From an uncultured Alphaproteobacteria bacterium (lineage in GTDB: Bacteria; Pseudomonadota; Alphaproteobacteria; HIMB59), in contig CACDTV010000004.1 of assembly GCA_902555695.1 (NCBI GenBank), positions 57,438 to 121,437 of the forward strand: a DNA stretch of 64,000 bases, written 5' to 3'. Of the stretch, positions 1-9,239 are shown one piece after another. The first letter of the stretch is position 1. The number at the start of each line of letters is the position of its first letter. Under the pieces are notes generated by a model that did no database searches, was not told the origin of the DNA, and saw only the letters and a list, made by a program, of their open reading frames with translations. The position numbers and the translations under genes are program-made.

Positions 1-3000
1 TCTTCATTTACACTATCGGTATCGTCTACACCTGCAGGTGTATCGTTCTTTCCTGAAACTGTAATTGTTAGTGTTGCAGTGTCAGTGTCTGTGCCATCTG
101 TCAATGTGTAAGTAAATACATCATCATCACTATCTCCAACGTCTAAGGCATCAGCTGCTGCTTGATCAGCTGTGTATGTATAAGAGCCATCTGCACCAAT
201 TGTCAAAGTACCATAAGTACCAACTATTTGTGTACCACTGCTCTGATAAGTTGAACTTGAAGAGACTGATCCAGAGTTACCATTTGTATGTGATATATTT
301 GATACTGAAAGAGAAGCGCCTGTATCAGTGTCTGTATCGTCATTTAAAACATCATTTTGAGAACCTGTTTTAGTAACAGTTTCATTTTCGTTTACACTAT
401 CAGTGTCATCAACAGCTACAGGGGCGTCATTCACGCCTGTAACTGTAATTGTTAGTGTTGCTGTGTCGGTTGCAGAACCATCAGTAATTCTATAGGTAAA
501 AACATCATTCTCTTGAGCCCCTGCAGCAAGTGCTTCAGCAGCTGTTTGATTTGCTGAGTATACATATGAGCCGTCTGAACCAATAGTTAGTTGACCATAA
601 GTTCCAGTAACAGTTGTGCCCGTGGTGGTTCCACTTGCACCGTAAGTTGTGTTATTACTCACTGATGTGCCTGAGGCTGCACTGCTATGTTGAATTTGAT
701 CAACTCTAATTGTATCTCCATCTGGATCACTATCATCATTTAAGACATCATTTTGAGCACCAGTTTTAGTTACAGATGCATTTTCATTCACACTATCTGT
801 ATCGTTAACAGCGTCTGGGCTTTGATTGCCTGCTGCACCTCCAATAACAGTGAGTACGAGATCTGCCGTGGTTGTTGCTGTTCCATCGAATAAAGTGTAT
901 GTAAAGGTATCAGATACTGTAGCACCATCGCTTAATCCTGAAATATCAGAACTTGCTACATATGTGTAAGAACCATCTGCGCCAATTGTCAAAGTACCAT
1001 AAGAGCCCGTTACAGATGTACCACTACTGTTATAGGAGCTCCCTGAAGAAACACTAGAATTATCACCACCACTTTTTTTAATCTGAGTAATTCTGAGAGT
1101 ATCGTTTGTGTCAAGATCACTGTCTTTGTGTGAACTTGAAGTCGTATGGATGACATCACCTGAGTGTTCACCGTTTGCATCAAAACTGCCGTCAACATTT
1201 GCATTTGCACTATTTTGAACAGTTAGTGTAGACCCTTCATTCACCACGCCGACATCATTTTGTGCTGATGGGTTATCGTTTGCCCCTAATACTTTAATAG
1301 TAATATTTGCTGTGTTATCTTGCGTGCCATCCGTTATGGTGTAAACAAACACATCATTTTGACTCTCTCCAGCTGCAATGGAGTCTGCAGCTGCCTGATC
1401 AGCAGCATAACTATACGATCCGTCTGCACCAATTGTTAAAGTACCATAAGTTCCTGTTACGGAGGTACCGCTACTATTATAAGAACTTCCTGGTTGAACA
1501 GAAGAATCTGTGCCAAGATTTTTTCTAATGAGCTTTACGCTTAAAGAAGCTGATGTATCTAAATCAGTATCTTTATGAGAGCTTGAGGAGGTGTCTAAAA
1601 CATCACCTGAATTTTCTCCTGTTGTGTCAAGAGAACCAGAAATGTTGGAATTTGATCCGTTTGTAACAGTCAAAGTGAGATCTTCTGTTATTGCACCTTC
1701 ATCGTCTTGTGCGGTAGGAGTATCGTTTATACCAATAACTGTGATAGTAATTGTTGCGGTGTCTGTTGCAGTCCCGTCAGTCAATGTGTAAGTAAATACG
1801 TCTGTAACTATATCGCCTGCATCAAGAGCGTCCGCATCAGAGTCATTAGCAACGTATTTATATGAGCCGTCTGAACCAATGGTTAGTTGACCATAAGTTC
1901 CGCTAACAGTTGTGCCCGCGGTAGTTCCAGAAGCACCGTAAGTAGTATTATTGCTTACAGCTGTGGAAGAGCCTGCTGAGCTATGTTGAATTGCTGAAAC
2001 TCTCAAAGAAGCACTAGCGTCAGCATCAGAGTCCTTGTTTGAACTTGAGGTTGTATCTATTACATCACCGGTATATTCGCCGGTGATGTCTACAAAACTA
2101 TATGGACTTGAAAGTGAAAAAGATTGGATTCCGTTACTTGATGCTCGAGCTAAAAATGCTTTGGATCCATCATTATTAAATATAATATCAGTTGGTTTAT
2201 CTGCATAGCTACTCACATCAAATGCACCATTAAATGTTGCTGTAGATAAGTTAAAACCGGTACTAAGATCGTATTCTAAAATATCATCATTTTGCTGACC
2301 TGTGATAAACAATTTTGTGCCTGTTGCGTTAAATGAAATTCCCCTTGGTGTATCTTCTTTTGCACTAAAATCTAAACTTCTACTTGTGTATGAAATTGTT
2401 GAGGAATCAAAAGCGGTTGATAGAGAATATTCATAAACAGTATCATTAATATCTCCCAGTAAAAACATTTTAGTTCCATCAGTATTAAAAGTAAAACCTC
2501 TAGGGTTGCCGTCTTGACCGCTTATGACAGTTGAAGTAGGTGTTGGTAATGAGGAAACATCATAGGCTGTAGATAAAGCAAATTCATGAATCTTTTTATT
2601 AGCTCCTGAGCCATTGCTTATATACAGCTTCGTACCATCATTATTAAATCTTATACCACGTGGATTACCTGCGTGAGAAGAAATGTCTGTTGTACTACTT
2701 TGAGTAGCAGTATTTATATCAAAAGCAGTTGTTAAAGTATGTACAGAGATATCTGGTGAATTGCTATGATGAAGAACAAACATTTTAGTCCCATCATGAT
2801 TAAATGCTACAGAACGAGTTGTATCAGTAGTTGCATATGGAGAACCAGTATCAAGAGATGCGGGTGTTACAGTATTATCATTACTGCTATTGATAACAGT
2901 CAAAGTTCCATCTTCATTAATGGTTCCTGTATCATTTTGTGCAACAGGAGTATCGTTCACTCCCGTTACAGTTATTGTTAAAGTTGCGGTAGCTGTAAGT

Positions 3001-6000
3001 GAGCCATCAGTGGCTTCATATGTAAATTCATCGGTTTCTATATCACCTGCGTCTAAAGCATCAGCTGCTGTTTGATCAGCTGTGTATATATAAGAACCGT
3101 CAGCACCAATTTTTAAAGTACCGTAAGTTCCGGTAACTGTTGTAAAATTACTTAAATGTGTACTGCTTGATGTAACAGAAGTGTATCCGCTATCAGTGCT
3201 ATGTTTGATTTTCGACACACTTAAAGTTGCTGAGTCATCCGCATCTGTATCGTCATTTAATACATCATCTTGTGCTCCAGTTTTTGTCACTGAAGCGTCC
3301 TCGTTAACGGCATCAGTGTCATCGGTAGCAACAACTGGGTCGTTTATACCTGTGACAGTAATTGTTATATTTGCAGTATCTGATCCGGTATTACCGTCGG
3401 AGACTTCATAGACAAAAACATCTGTAACTACATCGCCTGCATCCAAGTCGTCGGCCAAACTTTGGTCTGCTGTATATATATAAGATCCGTCAGCACCAAT
3501 TTTTAAAGTACCGTAAGTTCCGGTAACTGTTGTAAAATTACTTAAATGTGTACTGCTTGATGTAACGTTAGAGAAATCTCCTCCGTTCTTTTTTATTTTT
3601 GAAACACTAAGAGTATCTCCTTCAGGATCAGTGTCATTTATAAGAACATCTCCTGTGACGCCAGTCGTTCCATCAGTAACAGTCACTGAGTCATCTTCAT
3701 CTACTGCATTGGTGTTATCGGTTGCACTTGGGTTCTCATTGTCTTTACCAATTAGTGTAATCGTCAGAGTTGCGGTATCTGTTGCGTCGTGTTCATCTGA
3801 TAGAGTATAAGTAAAGGTGTCAGTTAGGTTAGAGCTACTGGCACTAAATCCTGATATGCTGTCTCTAGCAACATATTTATATGAACCGTCTGATCCAATG
3901 GTAAGAGTACCATAAGTTCCTGTTACTGAAGTGCCATTGCTGTCATAAGAGGTATTATTAGTAACAGATGAAGATGAACCACCACTAGGTTGAATTGCTG
4001 AAATTCTTAATGTAGGAGATGCGTCAGGGTCACTGTCAACATGAGAGCTTGAACTGGTATTAATTATGTCACCTGAATGTTCTCCTGTTGCATTAAATGT
4101 GCTACCAGAGTCATTGGTTTCGTTGGCATTTGCACCATTTGTAACTGTCAATGTTTCACCCTCATCAATTACACCCACGTCATTCTGGGCACTCGGTGTA
4201 TCATTCACACCGGTTACTGTAATTGTTAATGTTGCAGTGTCAGTGTCTGTACCATCCGACAATGTGTAAGTAAAGACATCATCTATGCTGTCTCCAACGT
4301 CTAAAGCATCAGCTGCTGTTTGATCAGCTATGTATTTATAAGAGCCATCTGCACCAATTGTCAAAGTACCGTAGGTACCAACTATTTGTGTACCGCTACT
4401 TTCATAAGTCGAGTCTGAAGAAACAGATCCAGAGTTACCATTTGTATGTGCTATATTTGATACACTTAGGGTCGCGCTATCATCTGGATCAGAGTCATCG
4501 TTCATTACATCGTCTTGCGAAGCTGTCTTTATAACTGTAGCATCTTCCGCAACTGTGTCTGTATCATTAACAGCGACAGGGGCATCATTAATACCTGTAA
4601 CTGTAATAGTTAAGTTGGCAGTGTCTGTTAGTGCACCATCTGAAATAGTATAAACGAAAACATCTGTTACTTGATCACCCGCATCCAGGTCATCTGCTGC
4701 ATCTTGATCAGCGACGTAAGTATAGGAACCGTCAGCTCCAATGGTTAAAGTTCCGTATGTTCCAGTGACTGACGTGCCGCTACTATTATATGTACTTCCT
4801 GAGGAGACATTAGAGTCTGTGCCGCTGTCAAAATTAATTTTTGTTACAGTGATTGTATCTCCATCAGCGTCACTGTCGTCGTTAAGCACATCATTTTGAG
4901 ATCCTGTTTTGGTAACCGTAGCATCCTCATTAACGCTATCTGTATCATTTACTGCATCAGGTGCTTGATTACCTGCTTTTGTAAAAACTCTTATGATGTC
5001 ACCATGCTGTGCACCATTATTAAATCCCACATAAAGTGTATTTGAGTCAGTATCGACACCAAACCAGTCACTTTTATGGCCTGAAGGTTTACTAGAGTCT
5101 GTAACACTTGTGCTCCAAGTCCACTTTAATTTCTCTGTACTAAAAGCATTATTGCCGCCACTACCGTGTTGGTTTATTGTGTGATAAGTCGCTCCACTTT
5201 TATCAACTCCTGAATATGCAATGATATTATTCATATTGAACCAAACACCTAGTATTTCATTTTCAAAAACTACTTTCCTCACATCATTTCTTCCTGAGTT
5301 TTCTGTAGCATAAACGTAATATGAATTCATAGGAGTTGATGAGGCATCAACGGTAGTAGTGCCTGATGTTATGTCAGGGCCTGAAGTTTGGACACCATTA
5401 TTATTTTCCTCAAATCCATTAGATGTACTTGTGGTCTTGTAAAAAGTAAATGAGCCTGTGTTTATATCTTCTCTCTCTAAGGTAATAACAAAGGGTTTGT
5501 TGCCATCAGTGTGATTAGAGGCAGAGGCAGCAGTTCCAGCATCATTATTACCCGCTTTTAAATTTGTTCCAGTATTTTCTACAAAACCATCTAATGATGA
5601 AATTCCATTTTGAAGAAGAGAGTGTTTGTAATCAACAACACTAATTCCGTTAGTTTCAACGATACCGTATTTTTTTTCTAAGTCCCAGTCACCACCCTTA
5701 CCTGTAATATCATCAGAGGCTGCGATATCTGCTTGAGTGATATTTCCAATTTGTTGAATAAGTAATTTTCCTTGTTCACCTTGTGCCAGATTACAACCAT
5801 AGAATAATAAGTCACCGTCTTGAGTTAACGAGGTACCAATTGATTGAAGTGTAGTGCTAAAAGAATTTATCGTTTCAGAGTTTAATATTGAATTGCCCAG
5901 TACTACCTGACCAGTACTTGCGTGTCCTATTATATGTACTGCATCGATGTCACTTTGATCTTGCAAAATACTCTGCATTTTTGCAAAACCGTTTTCATTG

Positions 6001-6287
6001 GAGTCAATTAAATAGATAGATTTTGTGTCATCGATGGAGTTAATGATTGTTTGATAATCATCAACACCCTTGTCTATGAAGACAATTTCTTTTCTCAAGT
6101 CATTGTTGTGTGTAATCGCTTTTAAATTTGTTGAAAGATCGCTTTCATTGAGAGAGTTGTTTTGAATTTGGTCTTCGACAGCTTCAATGGCTTCACTAGC
6201 AGCATAAACAGCAGCACCATCAAACATGATTCTCGGTTCCAGCATTTGAATGCTAAAATGTGGATAAGTTTTCTGTTTATCAGCCAC
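1..6287 (-). CDS. Giant DUF4347 / VCBS cadherin-like repeat surface protein (5' part; 3' end outside window)
   Basis: The minus strand is open from a GTG at 6285-6287 (in-frame stop just upstream) to the window edge, about 2095 codons with no end. There is no signal peptide. The N-terminus has the LEPRIMFDGA motif (residues 16-25) and then a DUF4347-like domain (about 65-200; EIVFIDKGVDDYQ, HIIGHAS). From about residue 437 come at least ten VCBS/cadherin-like repeats of roughly 130 residues, with recurring NDxPxAxNDxxxVNE and GTYGTLTIGADGSYxY motifs. A five-blade propeller-like segment is inserted in repeat six. Proteins of this architecture are usually type I-secreted adhesins; the divergent TolC-like gene supports that. 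The C-terminal secretion signal is not visible. An alternative start is the ATG at 6245 (M15). Confidence 0.88.
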   Translation of the reverse strand, partial: MADKQKTYPHFSIQMLEPRIMFDGAAVYAASEAIEAVEDQIQNNSLNESDLSTNLKAITHNNDLRKEIVFIDKGVDDYQTIINSIDDTKSIYLIDSNENGFAKMQSILQDQSDIDAVHIIGHASTGQVVLGNSILNSETINSFSTTLQSIGTSLTQDGDLLFYGCNLAQGEQGKLLIQQIGNITQADIAASDDITGKGGDWDLEKKYGIVETNGISVVDYKHSLLQNGISSLDGFVENTGTNLKAGNNDAGTAASASNHTDGNKPFVITLEREDINTGSFTFYKTTSTSNGFEENNNGVQTSGPDITSGTTTVDASSTPMNSYYVYATENSGRNDVRKVVFENEILGVWFNMNNIIAYSGVDKSGATYHTINQHGSGGNNAFSTEKLKWTWSTSVTDSSKPSGHKSDWFGVDTDSNTLYVGFNNGAQHGDIIRVFTKAGNQAPDAVNDTDSVNEDATVTKTGSQNDVLNDDSDADGDTITVTKINFDSGTDSNVSSGSTYNSSGTSVTGTYGTLTIGADGSYTYVADQDAADDLDAGDQVTDVFVYTISDGALTDTANLTITVTGINDAPVAVNDTDTVAEDATVIKTASQDDVMNDDSDPDDSATLSVSNIAHTNGNSGSVSSDSTYESSGTQIVGTYGTLTIGADGSYKYIADQTAADALDVGDSIDDVFTYTLSDGTDTDTATLTITVTGVNDTPSAQNDVGVIDEGETLTVTNGANANETNDSGSTFNATGEHSGDIINTSSSSHVDSDPDASPTLRISAIQPSGGSSSSVTNNTSYDSNGTSVTGTYGTLTIGSDGSYKYVARDSISGFSASSSNLTDTFTYTLSDEHDATDTATLTITLIGKDNENPSATDNTNAVDEDDSVTVTDGTTGVTGDVLINDTDPEGDTLSVSKIKKNGGDFSNVTSSSTHLSNFTTVTGTYGTLKIGADGSYIYTADQSLADDLDAGDVVTDVFVYEVSDGNTGSDTANITITVTGINDPVVATDDTDAVNEDASVTKTGAQDDVLNDDTDADDSATLSVSKIKHSTDSGYTSVTSSSTHLSNFTTVTGTYGTLKIGADGSYIYTADQTAADALDAGDIETDEFTYEATDGSLTATATLTITVTGVNDTPVAQNDTGTINEDGTLTVINSSNDNTVTPASLDTGSPYATTDTTRSVAFNHDGTKMFVLHHSNSPDISVHTLTTAFDINTATQSSTTDISSHAGNPRGIRFNNDGTKLYISNGSGANKKIHEFALSTAYDVSSLPTPTSTVISGQDGNPRGFTFNTDGTKMFLLGDINDTVYEYSLSTAFDSSTISYTSRSLDFSAKEDTPRGISFNATGTKLFITGQQNDDILEYDLSTGFNLSTATFNGAFDVSSYADKPTDIIFNNDGSKAFLARASSNGIQSFSLSSPYSFVDITGEYTGDVIDTTSSSNKDSDADASASLRVSAIQHSSAGSSTAVSNNTTYGASGTTAGTTVSGTYGQLTIGSDGSYKYVANDSDADALDAGDIVTDVFTYTLTDGTATDTATITITVIGINDTPTAQDDEGAITEDLTLTVTNGSNSNISGSLDTTGENSGDVLDTSSSSHKDTDLDTSASLSVKLIRKNLGTDSSVQPGSSYNSSGTSVTGTYGTLTIGADGSYSYAADQAAADSIAAGESQNDVFVYTITDGTQDNTANITIKVLGANDNPSAQNDVGVVNEGSTLTVQNSANANVDGSFDANGEHSGDVIHTTSSSHKDSDLDTNDTLRITQIKKSGGDNSSVSSGSSYNSSGTSVTGSYGTLTIGADGSYTYVASSDISGLSDGATVSDTFTYTLFDGTATTTADLVLTVIGGAAGNQSPDAVNDTDSVNENASVTKTGAQNDVLNDDSDPDGDTIRVDQIQHSSAASGTSVSNNTTYGASGTTTGTTVTGTYGQLTIGSDGSYVYSANQTAAEALAAGAQENDVFTYRITDGSATDTATLTITVTGVNDAPVAVDDTDSVNENETVTKTGSQNDVLNDDTDTDTGASLSVSNISHTNGNSGSVSSSSTYQSSGTQIVGTYGTLTIGADGSYTYTADQAAADALDVGDSDDDVFTYTLTDGTDTDTATLTITVSGKNDTPAGVDDTDSVNE
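2095..2875 (-). other. Beta-propeller-like insert within the giant cadherin-like protein
   Basis: About 260 residues inside the sixth VCBS-type repeat do not resemble the flanking repeats. They hold five units of about 50 residues with the pattern RxxxFNxDGTKMFxL...hxxxLSTAFDxST (for example RSVAFNHDGTKMFVL and RGISFNATGTKLFITG). This resembles lactonase/YVTN-type propeller blades. The cadherin-like repeat resumes afterwards (DITGEYTGDVIDTTSSS). Seen by translation; the fold is inferred. Confidence 0.6.
3097..3176 (-). repeat. 80-bp exact direct repeat, copy 1 (intragenic)
   Basis: This 80-bp block is identical to 3487-3566, 390 bp away, in two neighbouring VCBS repeats of the giant gene. 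Other repeats encode the same motif with clearly different codons. The identity therefore suggests recent duplication or gene conversion between adjacent units. Confidence 0.85.
3487..3566 (-). repeat. 80-bp exact direct repeat, copy 2 (intragenic)
   Basis: Second copy of the block at 3097-3176. The spacing equals one repeat unit (390 bp = 130 codons), so expansion or contraction by recombination would keep the reading frame. Confidence 0.85.
6259..6267 (-). promoter_or_regulatory. Perfect DnaA-box-like 9-mer
   Basis: The minus strand reads TTATCCACA, the consensus high-affinity DnaA box. It lies within the first codons of the giant gene (KTYPHF region). A second perfect copy on the plus strand is at 6389-6397. 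Function is unproven. Confidence 0.4.
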
Positions 6288-6330
6288 TTATTTACTCTAC
6301 TCTTTTCTCTCCAGCCCAGAAATATACAAT

Positions 6331-6356
6331 AAATTCAATGGATTTTCATTGAATTT
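6331..6356. promoter_or_regulatory. 10-bp perfect inverted repeat in the divergent adhesin/TolC promoter region
   Basis: AAATTCAATG and CATTGAATTT are perfect inverted arms around a 6-bp GATTTT spacer, midway between the divergent starts at 6287 and 6437. The placement suits an operator controlling one or both genes. It lacks a T-tract, so it is not a typical terminator. Confidence 0.45.
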
Positions 6357-6388
6357 GTAAAAATTTATAGAAATTTCTTTGTTGTTTT

Positions 6389-6397
6389 TTATCCACA
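6389..6397 (+). promoter_or_regulatory. Perfect DnaA-box-like 9-mer
   Basis: TTATCCACA on the plus strand, 40 bp upstream of the chosen start of the TolC-like gene and 130 bp from an inverted perfect copy at 6259-6267. It may be a DnaA-controlled promoter element or chance. Confidence 0.4.
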
Positions 6398-6436
6398 ATT
6401 GTGAGATTTTATGCTGTTATTTTTGACGGGGAAAGA

Positions 6437-8845
6437 ATGGCTAATCATAAGGTTTTTGTTGTATTTATTGCTACAATTTTTATTTGGGGGTGTTCAAAGA
6501 CACCCATGCCAATTGTAAAAGAAGAAGTCCAGCTTTCATCCCAAGAGGACTTAGAATATCTCAAACAAACATCTGAAGGTGCTCCTTTAGAAATAGATCT
6601 TTACCAGGCTATTGCTATCGCAATCAAAAATAACCGTGATTTACGATTGAATCTGATGGACTCGGCGTTAAGTCAGGGCCAGATAGATGTGGTCAAGTTT
6701 GATATGTTGCCAAAACTATCAGTCAATGCAGGTTATAAAGTTTTAGAAAAGCATCCAGCATCAACTAGTGTGAATATGACAACAGATGTAAGTGGGGGAG
6801 AGGAAAACGTTGCTGCAGAGGCTATTGCCGACAGCCCTACATACACTCTTTCACAACAAACACCCTCAAATTCGTATGATATAGGTTTCACTTGGAATGC
6901 ATTAGACTTTGGTCTGTCTTATGTAAGAGCAGGTCAGCAAGCTAACAAATATTTAATTTCAAAAGAGTTAGAGCGTAAGGCCATTCATAATTTAACAAAA
7001 GAAGTTATATATGCATATTGGAAGACGCTTTCTGCGGACGAGCTGTTAAGTCAAATCAATCCTCTAATGGATAGAGTTAATGCTGCACTGGATGATTACG
7101 AATACATTGAAGAACTTTTAATTAGTTCACCTATGGATGCTTTGTTATACCAAAAAGAATTATTGGATGTTTTACAAATTTTAAATACACAGCGTCGAGC
7201 TTTAATGGACTCGCGTGCACAGTTATCAAAACTAATGGGCCTTTTACCAGATCAAGAATATATTTTAGTTAAAACAGAACAGCCTCTGACGGAGTTAAAT
7301 ATGTCTCTAGAAGAGCAAGAAGAGGCAGCATTATTTTCAAGGCCTGAGCTTCTGGAAGTTAGATACCAGGAAAAAGTTACAGCACAGGAAGCAAAGGCAT
7401 CAATGCTCTCATTATTTCCTTCACTTCAGTTTAACGCCACATGGACATATGACTCAAATAAATATTTGTTAAACAAAGATAATGTAGAGTACGGAGCTGT
7501 TTTTGGCGCTAATTTATTGAATATTTTCCAAGCTGGTAATATTAATGATATTAATAAAATTAATGAAAAACTGATTGAAGAACAAAGATTGGCTGTTTCA
7601 ATGGCTGTTTTATCTCAGGTCCACATTGCTAATATCAACTATGCACAAAGTTTAAGAGAATACAGTAACGCCAAACATTATCTAAATGTTGCCCAAAGAA
7701 TTAATGATTTAATATCTAATGCTCAAAAAATTTCTCGTTTTGGAGAGTTAGAAATGATTAGAGAAGAAGCAAGTTTACTTGTTTCTCGTTTAAGAAACGA
7801 CATAGCCTACGCTGAATTACAATATAGTCTGGGCACATTGTACTCATCTGTAGGTATGAATTTTACTCCAGAAAATTTATCCCAAATTAGTGATAGCGAA
7901 CTTGCATTAGCCCTAAAAGAAAACTTAAATCGTTGGACAAAAAAATATAACTCATTTGTTGCAATTCCATTAAATGATCAAAACCCTGTGCTTATTCAAA
8001 CAACCAAAATCGTTGAGGATAATGTTAATTTATCAAATTATAATTTCGTTGATTTTATATTTAAGTTTGATGAAAAATCCTTTTATTTGGAGGGTAGTGG
8101 AAAAACTAGATACAATGTGAAGATGGCTAATGGGGATGCTTTACCGTCATGGTTAGTTTTCCTTCCATCGCAATATACATTTGTCGGCAACCCGCCATTT
8201 GCTAACGGCTCATTAGACCTAACTATAGAAGCAAGTAATGATATAACTAATATTTCAGATACATTCACTTTATATTGGGATATTAATGACCAAAATCCTG
8301 AAGTCGTTCCAGAGCTGAAAACAATTGAAGAGGAAATTGTTAATGAGGAACAATTAAATGCGCTCAACCGGGCCATGGAAGAAAAGATAGAAGAAATCAT
8401 CACAAGTAAAGAAGTTGTGAATGAAGAAATGTTAGACTCACTAATTGCTGCGCTGAGTTTTAAAGAAGATAAAATTGTAGAGGATCTAGATATTATCTTC
8501 GACTCAAGTTTTAAAATAAAATCAAAGCCAAAGCCAAATAAAAGTGTATTGATTGCTGCATTAAACGATAGTCTTGGAGATCAAATTGAGTCAATGACAT
8601 CCTATAACCCGAATCAATCAGCATTTATACAAGTTGGTGCTTTTAAAAAAGAAAAGGTTTCTCAAGTTGTAGCTGACGATATATCAAAAAAAATTGGAAC
8701 ACGGGTTGAAGTTAGACCAACGATGGTTTCTGAACCTGTAATGTACAGAATTTTAGTTGGTCCAGAGCATAAAGATCAAATTGTAAATGTTATAGCGGAT
8801 ATTATGGAGTTAGGCATATCAGATTATTTTTTAACACAAGGATGA
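6437..8845 (+). CDS. TolC-family outer-membrane lipoprotein with C-terminal cadherin-like and SPOR domains
   Basis: The chosen ATG at 6437 has a GGGGAAAG ribosome site just upstream and starts a lipoprotein signal (MANHKVFVVFIATIFIWGC, Cys19); an ATG at 6401 would add 12 residues and weaken it. Residues about 50-480 are a TolC/OEP channel (helical, with LYQAIAIAIKNNRDL and SRPELLEVRYQEKV). Residues about 530-640 look like a dystroglycan-type cadherin/He_PIG domain (LPSWLVFLPSQYTFVGNPP). After an acidic linker, residues about 725-802 are a SPOR domain (AFIQVGAFKKEKVSQVVADD). TolC proteins are the outer duct of type I secretion; SPOR binds denuded septal peptidoglycan. The gene is divergent from the giant repeat protein, its likely cargo. 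ABC and fusion-protein partners are not in the window. Confidence 0.85.
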   Translation: MANHKVFVVFIATIFIWGCSKTPMPIVKEEVQLSSQEDLEYLKQTSEGAPLEIDLYQAIAIAIKNNRDLRLNLMDSALSQGQIDVVKFDMLPKLSVNAGYKVLEKHPASTSVNMTTDVSGGEENVAAEAIADSPTYTLSQQTPSNSYDIGFTWNALDFGLSYVRAGQQANKYLISKELERKAIHNLTKEVIYAYWKTLSADELLSQINPLMDRVNAALDDYEYIEELLISSPMDALLYQKELLDVLQILNTQRRALMDSRAQLSKLMGLLPDQEYILVKTEQPLTELNMSLEEQEEAALFSRPELLEVRYQEKVTAQEAKASMLSLFPSLQFNATWTYDSNKYLLNKDNVEYGAVFGANLLNIFQAGNINDINKINEKLIEEQRLAVSMAVLSQVHIANINYAQSLREYSNAKHYLNVAQRINDLISNAQKISRFGELEMIREEASLLVSRLRNDIAYAELQYSLGTLYSSVGMNFTPENLSQISDSELALALKENLNRWTKKYNSFVAIPLNDQNPVLIQTTKIVEDNVNLSNYNFVDFIFKFDEKSFYLEGSGKTRYNVKMANGDALPSWLVFLPSQYTFVGNPPFANGSLDLTIEASNDITNISDTFTLYWDINDQNPEVVPELKTIEEEIVNEEQLNALNRAMEEKIEEIITSKEVVNEEMLDSLIAALSFKEDKIVEDLDIIFDSSFKIKSKPKPNKSVLIAALNDSLGDQIESMTSYNPNQSAFIQVGAFKKEKVSQVVADDISKKIGTRVEVRPTMVSEPVMYRILVGPEHKDQIVNVIADIMELGISDYFLTQG

Positions 8846-8852
8846 ATGAAAA

Positions 8853-9239
8853 GTGAATGAGCCTAAAGCCAGAGAGATTTTTAATTTACTTCTAAGAGAT
8901 CATAATTTAGATAAATTTTTTGAATACTGTACTGATGATATCAAATTTATATTGCATCCAAAGCACGTAGCAGCGGGTGTTTACGATAAAAAAAGTATCA
9001 ACGATCTTTTTGTACACCTTTCTAAATCTTTTCCTAACTGGGAAGAAACCATTGATGAGGTTTATCATGATAAGGAAAAAAGAATTTTGATTATTATTTC
9101 AAGAGGTAATTCTTCAACTATTACTGATATATGGGATTTACAAATTGCTCATTATAATGAGGATGGAAAAATATTTAGAGTTGAAGATCGTATAGATACA
9201 CTTCACCTTGCTGAAGGTAATGTGGGACCTAGAATTTAA
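8853..9239 (+). CDS. SnoaL/NTF2-like fold protein
   Basis: A 128-residue product starting at GTG 8853, seven bases after the TolC stop and probably co-transcribed with it. ATGs at 8842 and 8846 lie in frames that stop almost at once. The pattern of an N-terminal helix ([31 protein letters not shown]), a middle [15 protein letters not shown] segment and a [21 protein letters not shown] strand is typical of small NTF2-like proteins, which may be enzymes or binding domains. No catalytic residues can be assigned, so substrate and function are unknown. The 3' end overlaps the convergent argG end by 11 bp. Confidence 0.7.
   Translation: MNEPKAREIFNLLLRDHNLDKFFEYCTDDIKFILHPKHVAAGVYDKKSINDLFVHLSKSFPNWEETIDEVYHDKEKRILIIISRGNSSTITDIWDLQIAHYNEDGKIFRVEDRIDTLHLAEGNVGPRI

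Noticed and set aside
1..4300. Several plus-strand open frames of 60-76 codons in the first 4.3 kb and one minus-strand frame at 1010-1210
   Set aside because: They are shadows of the continuous minus-strand giant gene and have the low-complexity composition expected of the complement of VCBS repeats.
1..5000. Regularly spaced similar blocks that could suggest a CRISPR array or satellite
   Set aside because: The period is about 390 bp or more, repeats differ at synonymous positions and encode a protein domain in frame.
8083..8403. 106-codon minus-strand open frame within the TolC-SPOR gene
   Set aside because: Antisense shadow; the sense frame encodes a recognisable cadherin-like domain there.
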